Notes under the pieces: generated by a model | Told to the model about the DNA's origin: nothing | The model's input: the letters and a program-made list of their open reading frames with translations, nothing else | Databases searched by the model: none | Position numbers and translations under genes: made by a program | Shown: positions 36,725 through 49,674 of the stretch, one piece after another | Layout: every line of letters starts with the position of its first letter | Position numbering within the stretch: position 1 is the stretch's first letter | Assembly (NCBI GenBank): GCA_013397935.1 | Contig: VZRN01001317.1 | Span: forward strand, 2,517,461-2,581,460 | Length of the DNA: 64,000 nt | Direction: 5' to 3' | DNA from: Dasyornis broadbenti | Lineage: Eukaryota; Chordata; Aves; Passeriformes; Dasyornithidae

Positions 36725-39700
36725 AAAGAGCTGCTACTGCTCTGAAGCTGTGGGTCAGTCACACACCAAGTCGTTGCCTTGTGCATGCGATAAAAACTGT
36801 TTGCTATTTTCATGTGCAGCTGAAGGAAGTGGCAAATGCAAACTAATCCTCACCCTGCAATGAAGGAGCATAAATAAAACAGGAAAGTGGCATGAGTTTT
36901 CAGCTTCAGCCAAAGCACTCCAAAGTGATTTTCTGCATCCTCTTCCTAACAGGCCTCTGCACAGCTCCAAGTGCCTCCAGGGTGCAGATGGTCACAGCGA
37001 GGGCCATGTTTAGAAAATTCATTAACATAATCCAGCCAGAGGAAGAAAAATGACCCATCTCCACACTAAAGAGCCAAGTCATGGGAAGATGTGAATGTCA
37101 CTCTCTGTCACAATAACAGAGAAGTTTTGGGAAGTGACCAGAGGGTATTTCAGTTCACTGAAGACACTCATGAATAGAAACTCGTTCTTGGATTAGAATA
37201 AGCACTAGATTGGTCTGAAGGGCAATCACCTTGCTACAGTTATTGACTCACCCACACTATCATCCAGGACATCTGCTTGCCAAAAATACAAAGGAGTATA
37301 ACAGCTGTCTTCATTAAAGAGAGATGCAATTTGTCACGTGAGGCATTGGTGGGAGAAATTAATCTCTGAACCTCATGAGCTAGGACCAAGAGAGCATCCA
37401 AAGACTCAGAAGTTTAGGAAGATGATGCGCAGTAAAGCTTTGTATAAATTTGTACAATCTCTTACTGTGTGTTGATTTCCACCGACACCCAAACTCCAGC
37501 CAGCAGAGTTAACAGGTATTTCCTGATCTTCAAGTGAGAAAGTGCTTCTGCAATGATCCAGTGCAGTGTAGTGTGAGTGCAGGTGGGCAATCCTTCCCAG
37601 AAAGTCACATTTCTCACTGCATTGTGATCACAACAGAGGATTTTAGTTGAACTCGTTGAATTTTTACTGCTCAAAACTCCACAGAACATCTCAAACTGAA
37701 GTAATGAGTTTATAAATTGTAGTGATTTTGGAGTAGCTTGGGAACTGGTAATACTCTTTGAAGGACACTGAGATGGGATACATTACAAAACTCCCACTGC
37801 CATTCAGTGCAACCCCGTGCTATTTATCTGCTCTTAGGGAGAGAAGAGAGAAGGAAGGGACTCTATGAAATATCCTCTTCAGTAGTGCTGTTGGCTTTGC
37901 GAAAGATCTGTAGCATCCCTTGAATAAAACTGCTGGGAAAATATACACAAATACATAAAACCACATAGGAATATTGCCTCACTATCAAATGGGGGAAAAT
38001 CCCAAACATTTTCAAGGCATGGTTATTATTTCACAGCAGCTCCTCCCTCACAATACCTAAATAAAGTAGTAAATAAAGGATAACTTTAACTTTGATTTTG
38101 GGTAGCAGGTAGAGATAAAATACCTGTGCTGCTCTGTTACAAAATGTGACCTCTTGATTTAAAAAAATCACACCCACTTTGATTCATCCTTTCATTCCAG
38201 TAATATCAGCTGGTTGATTTAAGAATGTAATTGCTTTTTGAAGAGATCTGATTTTTCAAACTCGGGCAGTTGCCCCTAAGTGCAAGCAGACATCTATTCT
38301 GGCTATTAGGGAAGGCTAAACTTTAATCATTTAGAGCCTCTGTCTCTCCCCCAGATACAGGACAAACCACTTGCATTATTCCACAAGGGTCTACATTATA
38401 AACTCAGTGGCAGAAATTACAGTTTCCCACATCTATCACAACATAACTATGTCAAGAACCAGGTGTTTAACCTTATGCTATAGAAAGTTAAGAAGTTATT
38501 TAATTCTTTTCTAACATTCTTCATGGGTTTCCAGAGCTATATTTCTCTTTAGAACTCCTTGAACCCTGAAATGAGAATAAAATTTCTATTAAGAGAGTAC
38601 TGTGATTTTCTGGTTTGTACCACACTTCACCACCTCATTGCTCCTCCCAGTAGAGAGTGTTGTGGGGAAATATTTTTGGCCTCTTCAGAGAAACATTTGT
38701 CTGCTTGGCAGGTATTCCCAATGGTTAATTTGATCAGCTGGGGTGATATTCTTGAATTTTAACTTTCCCGTATAGATAGATGGATAGACAGACAGATTCA
38801 TAAGTATGAATAAACTCACTTCTCAATTGAAAGCAATTATAAATATATATTCTTTGAAATTAAAAATTACCATTGATTTTAGCAGATTTTCATCATATAT
38901 TATGTTATCCCTTCTCTGTAAATGACTAATTACTTTTTCCTTTATCTTATGAGTCAATTTCTGTATCCCTTCGCTCGTATCTGATCTCAATATGTATATT
39001 ATTTCAAGAAGAACTCTGGTATCTTTCAATCTGTAGAAATCGTTATTACTGGAGGTACAGAACTCTCCTTTTCTTAAACAGGAACTGCATAAACTCAGAA
39101 AATTCATATTGAATACATTTCATTTCCACTCACCACACTTTAAATTAATGTTATATTATTGGTCTTCCAATCATTGCTATTTTTCATTTCTTTCTTTGCC
39201 TATAACTTCTCTCTCACAGTGAGTGGAATTTCATTTTTAAATCCAGTTTTGCTAATCCCATCATGCAACATACTTTTCAATTCAACCACTGAAGACTGAT
39301 TTAAAGTTAAATAAACTTATTACTCATAGCAACTACATCAAAGTTCCTATAATTCTTTACTATCCAACTCTGAACACTGTGACATTCTGCAAGTCATTTT
39401 TACTTCTCACGGGATATTTATCTGTACTTTCTTCCCATTACAATACAAATCCTCTGTCTTCCAAAGTATAGCAGTGAGACTATAGCAGAATGAGAAGTTA
39501 AATTATTTCTTACATGCATGTTGGTTCAGAAACAATCTTTTTTCCCCTCAACATTTTGTTTTAGTACAATTATGATTTAGGAAAAATAAGAGTAGCTACA
39601 TAGAGATCCTGTACAGACACATGTACTTATTGTTCCCCAGTTCCTAATCCTTTAAATCTCTATTTACCCTTGTTTCTATTTATTTTATTTGTTGCCTCGT

Positions 39701-41925
39701 ACTCTGTGCTCTTTCAAGCAGAGATTAGCTTCATGTAGATATGCACAGCCGCCAGCATAAAGGATGCCATTCCCGATCAGAGCCTCTAGGCTCTCCTGTA
39801 ATACAAATAATAAACATTACCAGAATTTTCCATCCCTTTGACTTGCTGCCATGTCCAAGCACGGGCTTGCTATGAGTTGAACAAAATTGTGGCATTAGCT
39901 GCATCCCAGCAGTTTATAAATCTGTCAACACTTCAAATTCCTTAGGACATAAAACTTAAAAAAAACCTACCGAATGAGCCATTGTAAGCCTAATGGACAC
40001 CCTGTCTGAGCTGCTACAGTTTGAACGCAATTGTAATTTTCTTGGGGAAATGTCCAAGCAGGTTTTTCTCCCCATTGCTTAACACACAGCACTGGGTGTT
40101 TCATTTCTGTATGGATTGAGAAAAAGCATGAATTTACATCACGGATCACTTGTGCATCCAGCACACAGGCAAGAAAAGCCTTATCTCCGCAAAATTGTAG
40201 GAATATCAAAACTGAGTTTTTCCATTTAGTATGAATTTGAGAAATCATAATAAATCAACAGCACCACAACTCTTTCCAATCTGCTCGAAAATGGAACAGT
40301 AATATTTTGGTAAACTCAGAAAAGGTGCAGTTCAGTGTTTTTCCACAATGCTATTAACCATAATTTGAAAGATCCCTACGTACTGAAACTGTATTTACAT
40401 TGCGGTGTCTGGCTAGTTTGCGGCAATGAGATTATTTTTTTTTTTTGTATGTTGACCACATTGAAAAAAGATTAAAAGTCATGATATAAAATTAATCTCA
40501 CAGTTGTGTCTCAATCACAAATGAGGGTCGAGATCCCAGCCTCAATTATGACAAAATTACATCTTATCAAGAAGAAGCTCAGAAGATAATAGTACTATTT
40601 TAGGGAATGCAAACTACTGAACAACCTAGTAAAAATATCAAAGGACGGGGATGTTTTTGGCTGTGATCTCATTTCAGTTTGGTTTTGTCACCAATGTGGT
40701 CAGAGTGCTCCACATCTCACATGCAGGCTGCTGTCCCAAGGAGCTTAACCCCTCAGAATTCCACTCTTGCAACTCGATCATAACCAGGCCATGTGAATTT
40801 GGATCTCTGTGCACAAAAACACAGACACAAATTCAGTTATAAAAAAATTGTTTTCAATGAGTGAGGAAATAACATCCACACAGTTTAGTTCTAGATGCAT
40901 TCTGGCAACACTCACACCTTTTATTTTATACATCTTGAAACCGTGCCACGTGGATCAAACACTCAGCTGCCCTTAAACCCCGCAGAAAGCCTACACAACA
41001 CAATGATGATAAAATAACGTAAAAAACCCTCTCTCACTATCAAGGAAAGGCAACACAAAAGTTGGCAATAATATCAATGAAAGCTCATTTTTGCAGCTGC
41101 ACATATAATTATAATTATTTCTATACTTTAATGAAATACCTTTAAAGATAGGATGGTTTTGAGGAACTAAAGGCAGATATTTATGTAAGATGTACACGTG
41201 GAGCCACAGTCTGAAGTTCTTTGTACCTTTCAAAACACAATTTTAATAAGCTTTCAGATTATGATAATAAAAGTGCACTGCAATCCTAAGGTCTTCTGAG
41301 ATTGTCTGGCCAATGTAAAAAATGCTCATTTTAAAAATTATTCCCCTCTTATTAAAAATTAATTTGAAGACGTGTAAGAAAAAAGGAGGGGCTTTTTATC
41401 CGGCTTTGGTGCTTTTAAAGGACAATTTGTGATACTTCCTTTATATCACAATACGGATTTTTTAATTTGTTTCCCAAAATCTAAAGTGAAATCTTAAAAG
41501 GAACTTGCCAGGCTGTTATGTCATTCCTGGTTTATAACACTCAAATTCCCAACCCTTGGGAATGTGTAGTGTCAAAGGAGAGTAAGAAAGATTCTGCCAT
41601 GCTGCTGACTCCCATGGCACAGAGATATTCACAACCAAAGGTTTGTGCATCATGACAAACATTTCAAAAGAGCATCACTGTGAAATCGAGCCGCCAGGGC
41701 AGGGGGGACACAGCATCCAACGGAAATGCAATGCCCAGGGAATGGAATCCAGCTGGCCAAGGTGAGAATGCTGACCACACACCTGTGCCAAGCCCTGTGT
41801 GTACCTGAGTGCAGCAAACTCTTTAAGACAATTCAAGAAATCAATTACAAAGGTAATTAGTTTATTCCACGGAAGAGCTGGCTGTTAGGCAATTTGATTC
41901 CCCCCACCCAGGCTATTCTTCTTGA
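36725..41925. other. AT-rich non-coding sequence
   Basis: Contains a (GATA/GACA)-like run at 38773-38797. Frames up to about 94 codons are unrecognised. The segment at 41.55-41.82 kb is somewhat GC-richer, but no repeat family was identified. Confidence 0.6.
38773..38797. repeat. Short imperfect GATA/GACA microsatellite
   Basis: TAGATAGATGGATAGACAGA and onward: mixed GATA and GACA units. Confidence 0.85.
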
Positions 41926-41931
41926 AGGTGA

Positions 41932-42549
41932 GAACAAGAGATAAGCAAGCTTTCTCAGAGGAAAGGCAAACCAATAATTAATAACATGTTCCTAGGTACC
42001 ACTATTGCAAATGGCCAATCTCTATCAGCAATTTTCAGGATACTACCACTCAGCAAGTATGGAACCATGCTGAATCAGGAATTCAGCTCCTGTGCTATTG
42101 CAAAACTGAACCTGAAGCTGGTTTATACAAGACCAAAGCAAAAAATCCTTACAAAATTTGGAGAAACAGAGAAAAACTTCCAAACCCACATGATCTTACA
42201 GTATCTGAGTGCCTGCTTACTCTGCAGCATTTGCAGAAGTAAAAGGGGAAACACATTGAGATTTCATAGAGATCCCCAACAGCCATGCCAGAACACCAGG
42301 GACTTCTGCAAGGCAAATATTTGCTGAGATAGCAGGAACAAAATGCTTCAGCAAATTAATCAGAAAGGTTTTGGCAAGTTCTCACCGGCACAAGGTGCTT
42401 TAAGATTTGTAGTTCCAACACACCATTTGGCAAATACTTTTCTTGTGATTGCTTTTCAGAACATGCTCAGCATCAAAAACAGCTCAGCATTCCAACCTGC
42501 AAATGTCAGAAAGCTCTTCCAAGAGCAAAATCACACTTTGAAGGCTTAG
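41932..42549 (+). pseudogene. Long plus-strand frame broken by a single TGA (possible decayed coding sequence)
   Basis: From 41932 one plus-strand frame stays open through an ATG at 41986 to a TGA at 42325-42327, then continues open in the same frame to a stop at 42549. That is about 205 codons with one internal stop. The composition is mixed, with several Cys near residues 80-113, and is not low complexity. I recognise no family. Explanations are chance (not improbable over 64 kb), a decayed gene or retrocopy, or, least likely, a selenocysteine codon. There is no poly(A) tail right after the final stop, but an A16 run sits at 42594-42609, 45 nt downstream, which is suggestive of a retrocopy. 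Confidence 0.2.
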
Positions 42550-42593
42550 CCATCTATGACAGCAATGCTAGCAAGTAGTAGAAATGGTTATTT

Positions 42594-42609
42594 AAAAAAA
42601 AAAAAAAAA
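42594..42609 (+). repeat. A16 homopolymer
   Basis: A run of 16 A's, 45 nt past the end of the broken frame at 41932-42549. Confidence 0.9.
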
Positions 42610-42935
42610 GGGGAGTAAAGGAAAGAAGATGAAAAAATAACCACCCCCAAGCTTCCCAAAGCAAACAGTTTAAAAGAGCATTCTGATTGAGACTGTTAAG
42701 TAGATCCTGTCCTTGAAACCTCTTGAGACTCTATGAAAATAATTATTAGGATTTCAGCAACAACAAAAATAAAGTTTTGTAAAGCTTTAGAAGACTTTCA
42801 GAGTCATTTGGGCATATTGTGATAAGTAAATAAACACATTTGTTACTCAGCAAATTAAAGCATGTTCCCTGTTGAATGCATTTTTTAAAACCCCTTGAAT
42901 AGCAGCTCAAGAAGAAGTAATTCAGTGTGCATTTG
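42610..42935. other. AT-rich non-coding sequence
   Basis: Purine-rich just after the A-run; nothing else seen. Confidence 0.7.
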
Positions 42936-42936
42936 C

Positions 42937-43000
42937 AGGTTAGCTAACTTCACAAATAGGTTGGCTAAATTAGCTAGGTTAGCAGGTTAGCTAAATTCAC
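42937..43000. repeat. Degenerate AGGTTAGCTAA repeat
   Basis: Variants of AGGTTAGCTAA recur about four times in 64 bp (AGGTTAGCTAACTT, AGGTTGGCTAAATT, AGGTTAGC, AGGTTAGCTAAATT). The inner TTAGCTAA is itself palindromic. Confidence 0.9.
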
Positions 43001-44685
43001 TCTCTTCTCATTTATACCTTGAGGAAACATGGCTGCAAGTTTTAAGATGTATACAGTGCTGGAGAAGGACAAAGTGCTTACAGATGGAAATAAACAGCAC
43101 CCAAGCATATGTTATAAATAAACCTCAGTCAATAAGAACAGCCAAGATTGCTACTGTTTCATGCTGGCACTAGGCAAAAACAAGATCCAAAAAGTGGTTC
43201 AAAATACTACAGGTTATTTTTTGTTAGTTTTTATTATTTGTTTTAAAAGTGTTGGCATTCTACTCAAAACAAAAATGCTAATTTTTCTGTTCTGTGTATG
43301 CACCAGACCTAGAATAGCAGAAATACATGGCGTCTTTTTAAGATCTTCGTGTTTCTTTTTTTAATTGAATGACAAATTACATCACCTGAGAGGAAACGTG
43401 ATGTGTGCAGGAAAATGAAGAGTCAGCACTTTAAACATATTGAACTTTTATGGTAGACAAAACCTCAATTATTCATTCTGCCACTGTTTTACCTGAACCA
43501 GATGCATGGAGGTGTGTGTAACTCTATTAATAATTTTGACATAGCCGTAGCTTTCTTTTTTCCATATAGTCAACTGATAAACTAGGCACTGTAAACTGTC
43601 TCTGACTTTATTTTCTGCTGTAAAATACTGCAGGACAACATTAACCTAATGGCAATAATTAATGTAGGATGTGTTATTCACTCTTCAGACTGGTAAACCC
43701 CAAAACCAGTCCTGGACTGAAGACAAACTTAACTTTTTCAGCTACCCTAATTGCTCACAAACTTCAGAATATAAAAGCAAACCAAAAACTCTGTTGCTGA
43801 TTGTTTGGGGTTTTGTTTAATGAGAAATCTTTCTAATGGTGCTCTAAACTCTAATGGTGCTCTTTCTAAAAGGGTGCTTGAAATGTCTGATTTGCCAAAG
43901 TAGTAACATTCTGTAAAATGCATTTAAAAATGCCAACAGTGAAACTGTTAACAAGAGCGAGAGACTTCTGAATACCTCTGAACATTCACCTCTTAAAGTA
44001 CCGTAGAGCTTTTGCCACAAGAGCACAAAGTCTGCAAACATTAGAGTCAATCCTGCAATCTCTTCTTTCATAAGGCTTCAAATAAAAGATATTCTGCACT
44101 TAAACTCTCTTATGCTAAGAAAAATGAAGAACTGGTACCCAAGAATTTCTGAGATTCCCAATATCACGGAAGAACCTCTCGTATTAACAAGCAACTATAA
44201 CCACGCTATAGCAGAACTTGGTAACTATCTTCATTAGAACATGTGACTTTTCCTTAGTTTTGTACTAACCCATAAATTCTGTTACTTATTATTTACCTTC
44301 TGCCCCAGTAATTAATGTGATCAATTTAGTTCTTGTTTCTTGAAATCTTTTTAAAAATCCTGGCCGCATTATGCAAAATTAAGAAATAAACAATATTGCA
44401 ACCTTAGCCCAGAGTAAAAGCCACAGAGAATGAGAGCTCTGGCAGAGCAATGGAACCTGCCCAGTCTCAGCCAAGCTCTGCTCCTGACACCAGATGTTTG
44501 CTCGTTTATGTTCTTTCACCTAAGCATTTACAATTCAGGTGATCATGTAAAACCAGATCTAGCTTTTTCAGATAGTCATAAGATAACGTGGACTTACTAT
44601 TAAAGAATAAAGTAATGCTATTTATACTGCACTGCTCTCAGGCAAGTTATTTTAAATCAAGGTGTTTGGAAACAATTACAGTAAG
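43001..44685. other. AT-rich non-coding sequence
   Basis: A small duplication is noted separately at 43833-43863. Otherwise only short frames (67 and 75 codons). Confidence 0.65.
43833..43863. repeat. Tandem duplication with 18-bp period
   Basis: CTAATGGTGCTCT occurs at 43833-43845 and again at 43851-43863. Confidence 0.92.
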
Positions 44686-44687
44686 TC

Positions 44688-44990
44688 ATGGCCAGAGCTG
44701 AGCCTGCTTTAAATTCAGCTCATTTAATTTCTCTGTCATCAAAGAGAGACCACAGTTCTTCACATGAAAGACCACAAGAGAGATGGTGTTTGAATTTCAT
44801 CAATCCTAGTCATGAAAATATTTCAGAAGATTTTGTGGAGAATGTTAAGTGGGGGAATAACAGCCTTGTTTATCTTAATAGCTGGAGCAAGTTACCAATA
44901 CAGCTGTTTAAAGACAGGGGCTTAAATGAAAATAAAATACAAATGAATGCTTTAATAAAGATGGCAGAAGAAAGACAATGGAGTTTTTAA
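44688..44990 (+). CDS. Small open frame with a favourable start context (hypothetical)
   Basis: A 100-codon frame begins at an ATG in a good Kozak-type context (G at -3, G at +4). The translation is hydrophilic and mixed (for example SSKRDHSSSHERPQERWCLN), with no membrane segment or recognisable domain. No promoter, splice sites or clear poly(A) signal are evident nearby. Frames of 100 codons are expected by chance here, so this is only a small-ORF candidate. Confidence 0.12.
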   Translation: MARAEPALNSAHLISLSSKRDHSSSHERPQERWCLNFINPSHENISEDFVENVKWGNNSLVYLNSWSKLPIQLFKDRGLNENKIQMNALIKMAEERQWSF

Positions 44991-44994
44991 AAAT

Positions 44995-47340
44995 AGAAAA
45001 GTAGTTCTGTCACGAAAATGAACTTCTGCTGACTTCTGCTTCAATTTGAGGAATTTATTTTCCCACAAGTTGAAAAGTTTAAGATGATAATGATGGTAGC
45101 AATAGTAATAGATATTTACAGAAAATGCGCATTGTGTGAAGTTTTAGAAATTAATGTAGCTGTTTGTAAAAGCACAACCTTTCTCTGTCACCTCTGTCAC
45201 GTTGGACTTAGGAGGCAATAAAAAGTAAATAGTGCACATTTCAGTCACTGCAACTCAGCTCATAGTATCCTAAAAAAGAACGTGTTCATTTGTCCATGAA
45301 AAATTATCCCTCCCTTGTCTGAGGAGCACATTAAAGATCATGTGAGTTGGCCACAGCAACAAGAGGATTGCTTCTCTTTAAAAGTGACTTCTATTTTTTG
45401 TGGGAGCCGTGGACCACACAGGCACCCAGATGTGTCTCCCCAGCTTTTCAAGACCTACAGCTAGATGGGGAGACTACTTTTGGCAAACTTCTGGATGTTT
45501 AGATGCCTTGAAAAATTGACACTGCACAGTGTTCCAGACACGGCTGGAAGAACTCAACAAGCACCATGTAGAGTTGATCTGCCCAGGATGCAAGAATTTG
45601 CAAAAAAATATTTGGTAAGGAAGAAAATTTTCTAAGATAGTTTACAGAAATTGCAGAAATCCTAATAAAAACAACTCTCAGGTAGAGAAAATGGACAATT
45701 TGCAACTGGCTGTTACTTACACTAGAGGATTATCTCACTATGTTTTGTGAAGTCGTGCCTCATGCATGTAGCTTTGGTGTCACAACACTTGTTCTGGCAG
45801 ACTGGTTTTCACCTTTTTTGTGTGTTTTGGTGTTTGTGTATTCATTCCCCTACATTACACAACCTCCTGTTTGCACTGTGTGTGTTTCCAAACGCCTAAG
45901 CATTCCTTACATGCACAGAACTTTTGGAAGTTTATTAAAAACAAACTGAGCTTTCCCAGATGGTCGTATAGCAGTAATTAAGTAAAAACTGCTATTCCCA
46001 AGGTGTGCTCGTTTCTGCTAATATCATCAGTACTGCTGCTGCGTGCTCAAGCAGGTTAACAAACAGAATCACATCAGCTTTTGTTCTTCCACAACAGCAG
46101 GGCTAAATCATCATTAGGTATAAAACAATGAGGAAACACGGGAGAAGAATGGAATGCTGCAGGTTTATGGCAGTTGAACACCCAGTCTCTGTAATTATAT
46201 GAAAAATAAATAAATAAAAAGAAAAAAAAGATAAGATTGGCTAAGAAATTTTTAAAAAATCAATCCATTTCCTAGCTTCACAGTCAGATATGGTTTGGCA
46301 TCAAAGGATTGTGTGAGTGATGCTTGCAAAGGTAAGAGCAGAGTTAATTCTCTGCTCGCAAACCAAATGTATTTCTTGAGATGGGAGAAGAAATAAAAGG
46401 AACAGATGTTGTTCCACATCTACAATGTAAAGAAATTAATTGGAAAACTTCAGAAAACAGCAAATCGTGACATTTTTAAGCATTTGGGGGGAAAGGGGAC
46501 AAAAGGATGACTAAGTGATATCTAGTCTAGAGTGGGAATGTTTTTTGAAAGAATTATATTTACTGGGTCAATTGTTTTTTAATTTTTTTACTTTTTAAAG
46601 CAACATCGGATCAACAATCATTTCTGAATGTCATTAAGACACTGAAAGGACATTTCAAACCAGCATAACTCTTTTCTGCTTCATGCACACAGATAAGCGC
46701 ACACCAACATCGGGTACATTTATCGCTGCACAGCTTCTACGTGAGAGACACTAAAATGGTGGAACCTTCTAATTATCACCGAGTGTAATCCTTAAAGAAA
46801 CAGGATCTTAGTGAAGACCCATCACAGCTCTGCCATAGCTTTATGCACAGTGATTTCTTCTGACACCCTCACTTATCAAAGTGCATTCATTACTTGTCAG
46901 CCAGCTTGTTTTCCTGTTACTTCATCATGCCTTTGTCTGCTTTCAGCAAATGTCTCTGCAGTGACGCATTAAGGAAAAGATTTTGGAGAGTTCCAACCCC
47001 TGTATGGAAATATCCAAGCTTCAAAGCAGAGCATTTTCCCCTAAACTATAGCTGTTTACCAAGCTGTCCCTTTTGACATGAACTATTCTCCCAAAACTCT
47101 GCTCTAGGGCCCTTCTGAGTTCTGTGGTTTACACCTGAGTGTGTGTCTCAAAATACAACCATAAGTTCTTTGGAGAGCTTTACATAGATTTTTGCTTATT
47201 ATAAGGTATTTTATTTGCATTTATTAACATATAAAAAATGCTAATTTGCTCCCACTGCTGCTTTCCCTTTCCAGTCTCTTAAACCACTTCCCTGAGACCA
47301 GTCTGGAGCATTTTTCCAATCTCATCTTTTCCACAAGGCC
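44995..47340. other. AT-rich non-coding sequence
   Basis: An A-rich AAAT stretch lies at about 46200-46232. A short stretch near 45520-45590 vaguely recalls antisense CR1 but is too weak to call. Confidence 0.6.
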
Positions 47341-47355
47341 TCGTGAAACAGCCTG

Positions 47356-47438
47356 CCTTGGTGGCCTCTAGAGGAACATTTTTACCATTGCTGCCCTACC
47401 TTGCTGGCCTCAGGAGGGACATTTTTTCCACTGTTGCC
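47356..47438. repeat. Diverged tandem duplication, 40-bp units, 43-bp period
   Basis: Unit 47356-47395 and unit 47399-47438 agree at 33 of 40 positions with no indels, for example GGAACATTTTT against GGGACATTTTT. The age is intermediate between the perfect 10.2 kb duplication and a fully decayed one. Confidence 0.9.
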
Positions 47439-47439
47439 A

Positions 47440-49545
47440 GCACTGCTCGTGTTTTATGGGAACAAGGGCCAGGAGGAGGTGCCCGTAAACACTCAACAAT
47501 GAAGTATCTTGATAAACAGCCCTTGTACTGCTGCAATTACCATATCTCCTGATTGTCAGGAAATAGGCACTTGATAAACATGTGGTTTCATTGTTTACCC
47601 ACGCTTGTTTTCAATTAAAATCAGAAACCTATAATGTGCATTAGAACACTGCTCGGCTTGGTTGGAAAATAGGCAGGTAATTAATGACTAGGCATTGCAT
47701 CTATTTAAGACAACCTCCAGAGGCTTCAGGGACTGGTTATTCCAAGATAAGAAGTGTGTTAGAAGGCTAGAGGAAGAGCAGTTCCTTCAGGTATTTCCCC
47801 TCCCAGATCTTGCACTTTGAGTACTTTTTTTTTTTTTTTTAATTTTGGCTAAGCATCATCCAGATGTCCAACGCAAGCACAGCCCTTCCCTGCACCTGTA
47901 TCATGAGACACAGAGCTGAGCAAATGATTTTCTCTAAACTGTTCCACTGTAATCGTTTTTGCTTAGCTGCTAGGCTGATTATTCTGCCGAACTTTGTCAG
48001 TTCAGTGTTTCTGAAGGAACTTGGTAGTTCCTTTCAACTCACAAAGAGCTTTCTTCACAGTGTGCTTGCTTCAGTAATAAAAAGTTATACAGACAAGTAA
48101 ATGACAGGTACACATTCCCACCGTGTACGTAATGTAGGTGTAGAAACACACACACATACAAAACGTACATATATTTGAAAATAAACTGTAATTTTCATAT
48201 TAGCACATGGCTAAGCATTCCTGTTTACTCTGTACAAAACAAAGTAGATCAGTTACATCATTTAAAGATCAAAGTCACATTTCCAACATGCTTTGTGTCT
48301 CTGTGCATTATACATACAAAACGGCCCTTTTTAGACTAATATGACTCATTTTTGTTTTGAAGTTGCTCATTCATTTGCATAACTGGAAGTTGTGCCTATG
48401 TGCCTGAGGAACATCACTTCTTTGTATAAAGAGTATTTCATGTTTTCTTAGTATAAAATATATGGTCATTGCTCCTAAAAGACAAAAATTGCTTATTGAA
48501 GAGGCCAAAGAATAACAGCCTTTTAAACAGCCTCCCTAATTGCAGCCTAGATTGGTTCCTTTATAGAAATAAAAAAAAGACACAATCATAATATGTATCT
48601 TATTTAATAGAGTGATTCACTGAACTTCTAGAATCATATGGCTATCAGGCAATAATGTAATGCTGTTCAGACACATCTGTTGTCATTAATTCAACTCCCC
48701 CTGAATTATACAGAAGGAAAACCCTCCCAATTGCACTGGCTGTCTGAGCTGATTCCTGCTGCAGTCAGTAGGAGCTGAGCTTTGTCCGCAGCAACATGCA
48801 CAGTGGAATTTAAGACCAGGGTTTTTTTCCAAAGTTTGAGAATGGTAGTTTGTCTCCCACTCAGTCATAATTATAGTGCAGGAGATGAAATTTCCTTTAA
48901 ATCACACGTTTCTCCCCAAGAACATGAAATGCAAGCAGTTAATTTCATGAATTGAAATAGCTCAGAGGTTTCATTCTTACACTACTGCGTGTAAAGATAC
49001 CTTGATTTACATTCCTTGATGAAGTAGGCCTTAATGAGGCCAATGGTTTCTCTCAAATCACATTCATATTGAAAACGTAAATCTGAAATATTTTTGACGT
49101 GCAAGAATTTCGGAAGTGGCCTTTAAGTAAATGTGCATCCACAGACTGTTTTTTTTCTGTTTCAACACAGATATTATCTGTTGGAGTGTTCACTTACTTG
49201 CTACAAAAAGCCAGTCGTATCTATTAAGATGATGTTGGCCATCCCACCTACTTCTAGTTATCCTGAAAGTTTTTATTTCAAAGTTTTCACTCAGTGAATA
49301 GCCATTACACTGTTATACATAACTCTTAATCATCTATTACTTAACCACTCAGGTACTGATTAAATAATAAATAAGGAGAATTTTACCACTAACACTCGAT
49401 CAAACTGTCTTTCAAAACACAGCATGTTCCAGTACTGTTGCCTGACTCTGGATACATAGGACATAAGTTTCAGTTTCTCCAAGCACTGAACTAAATCAGG
49501 AGGTATCTGAAGTCCTTTAGGAATGGTTATTCATTGCATTCAGTT
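47440..49545. other. Non-coding sequence, partly of conserved-element texture
   Basis: About 47575-47720 and 49010-49145 are complex and rich in homeodomain-like TAATTA cores (for example GGTAATTAATGAC near 47676). T16 at 47825-47840. A strong plus-strand acceptor-like site ending TTTCAACACAG lies near 49170 but has no convincing exon after it. Confidence 0.45.
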
Positions 49546-49548
49546 TTG

Positions 49549-49554
49549 TTTATT
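49549..49554 (-). terminator. Possible poly(A) signal (AATAAA on the minus strand)
   Basis: It lies about 120 nt past the stop of the candidate exon at 49675-49958. Only suggestive. Confidence 0.25.
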
Positions 49555-49674
49555 TTCTTATTTGTTTCTCCTCTCTGCCACATTTAGGAACTTTCATGGA
49601 AAGGAGAGTTTTGAAGGTAAATAAATGAAACGTTTTCAGGTGAGAAATAGGTATTCAAGATATTATGGATTTTT

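Noticed and set aside
45500..45600. Phrase resembling antisense CR1 (GTGTTCCAGACACGGCTGGA)
   Set aside because: Only scattered words match, with no ordered run of CR1 motifs, unlike 7080-7410 and 35270-35352.
49143..49175. Strong plus-strand acceptor-like site ending CAACACAG
   Set aside because: The following frames close within about 20-40 codons with no donor; such tracts are common in T-rich DNA.
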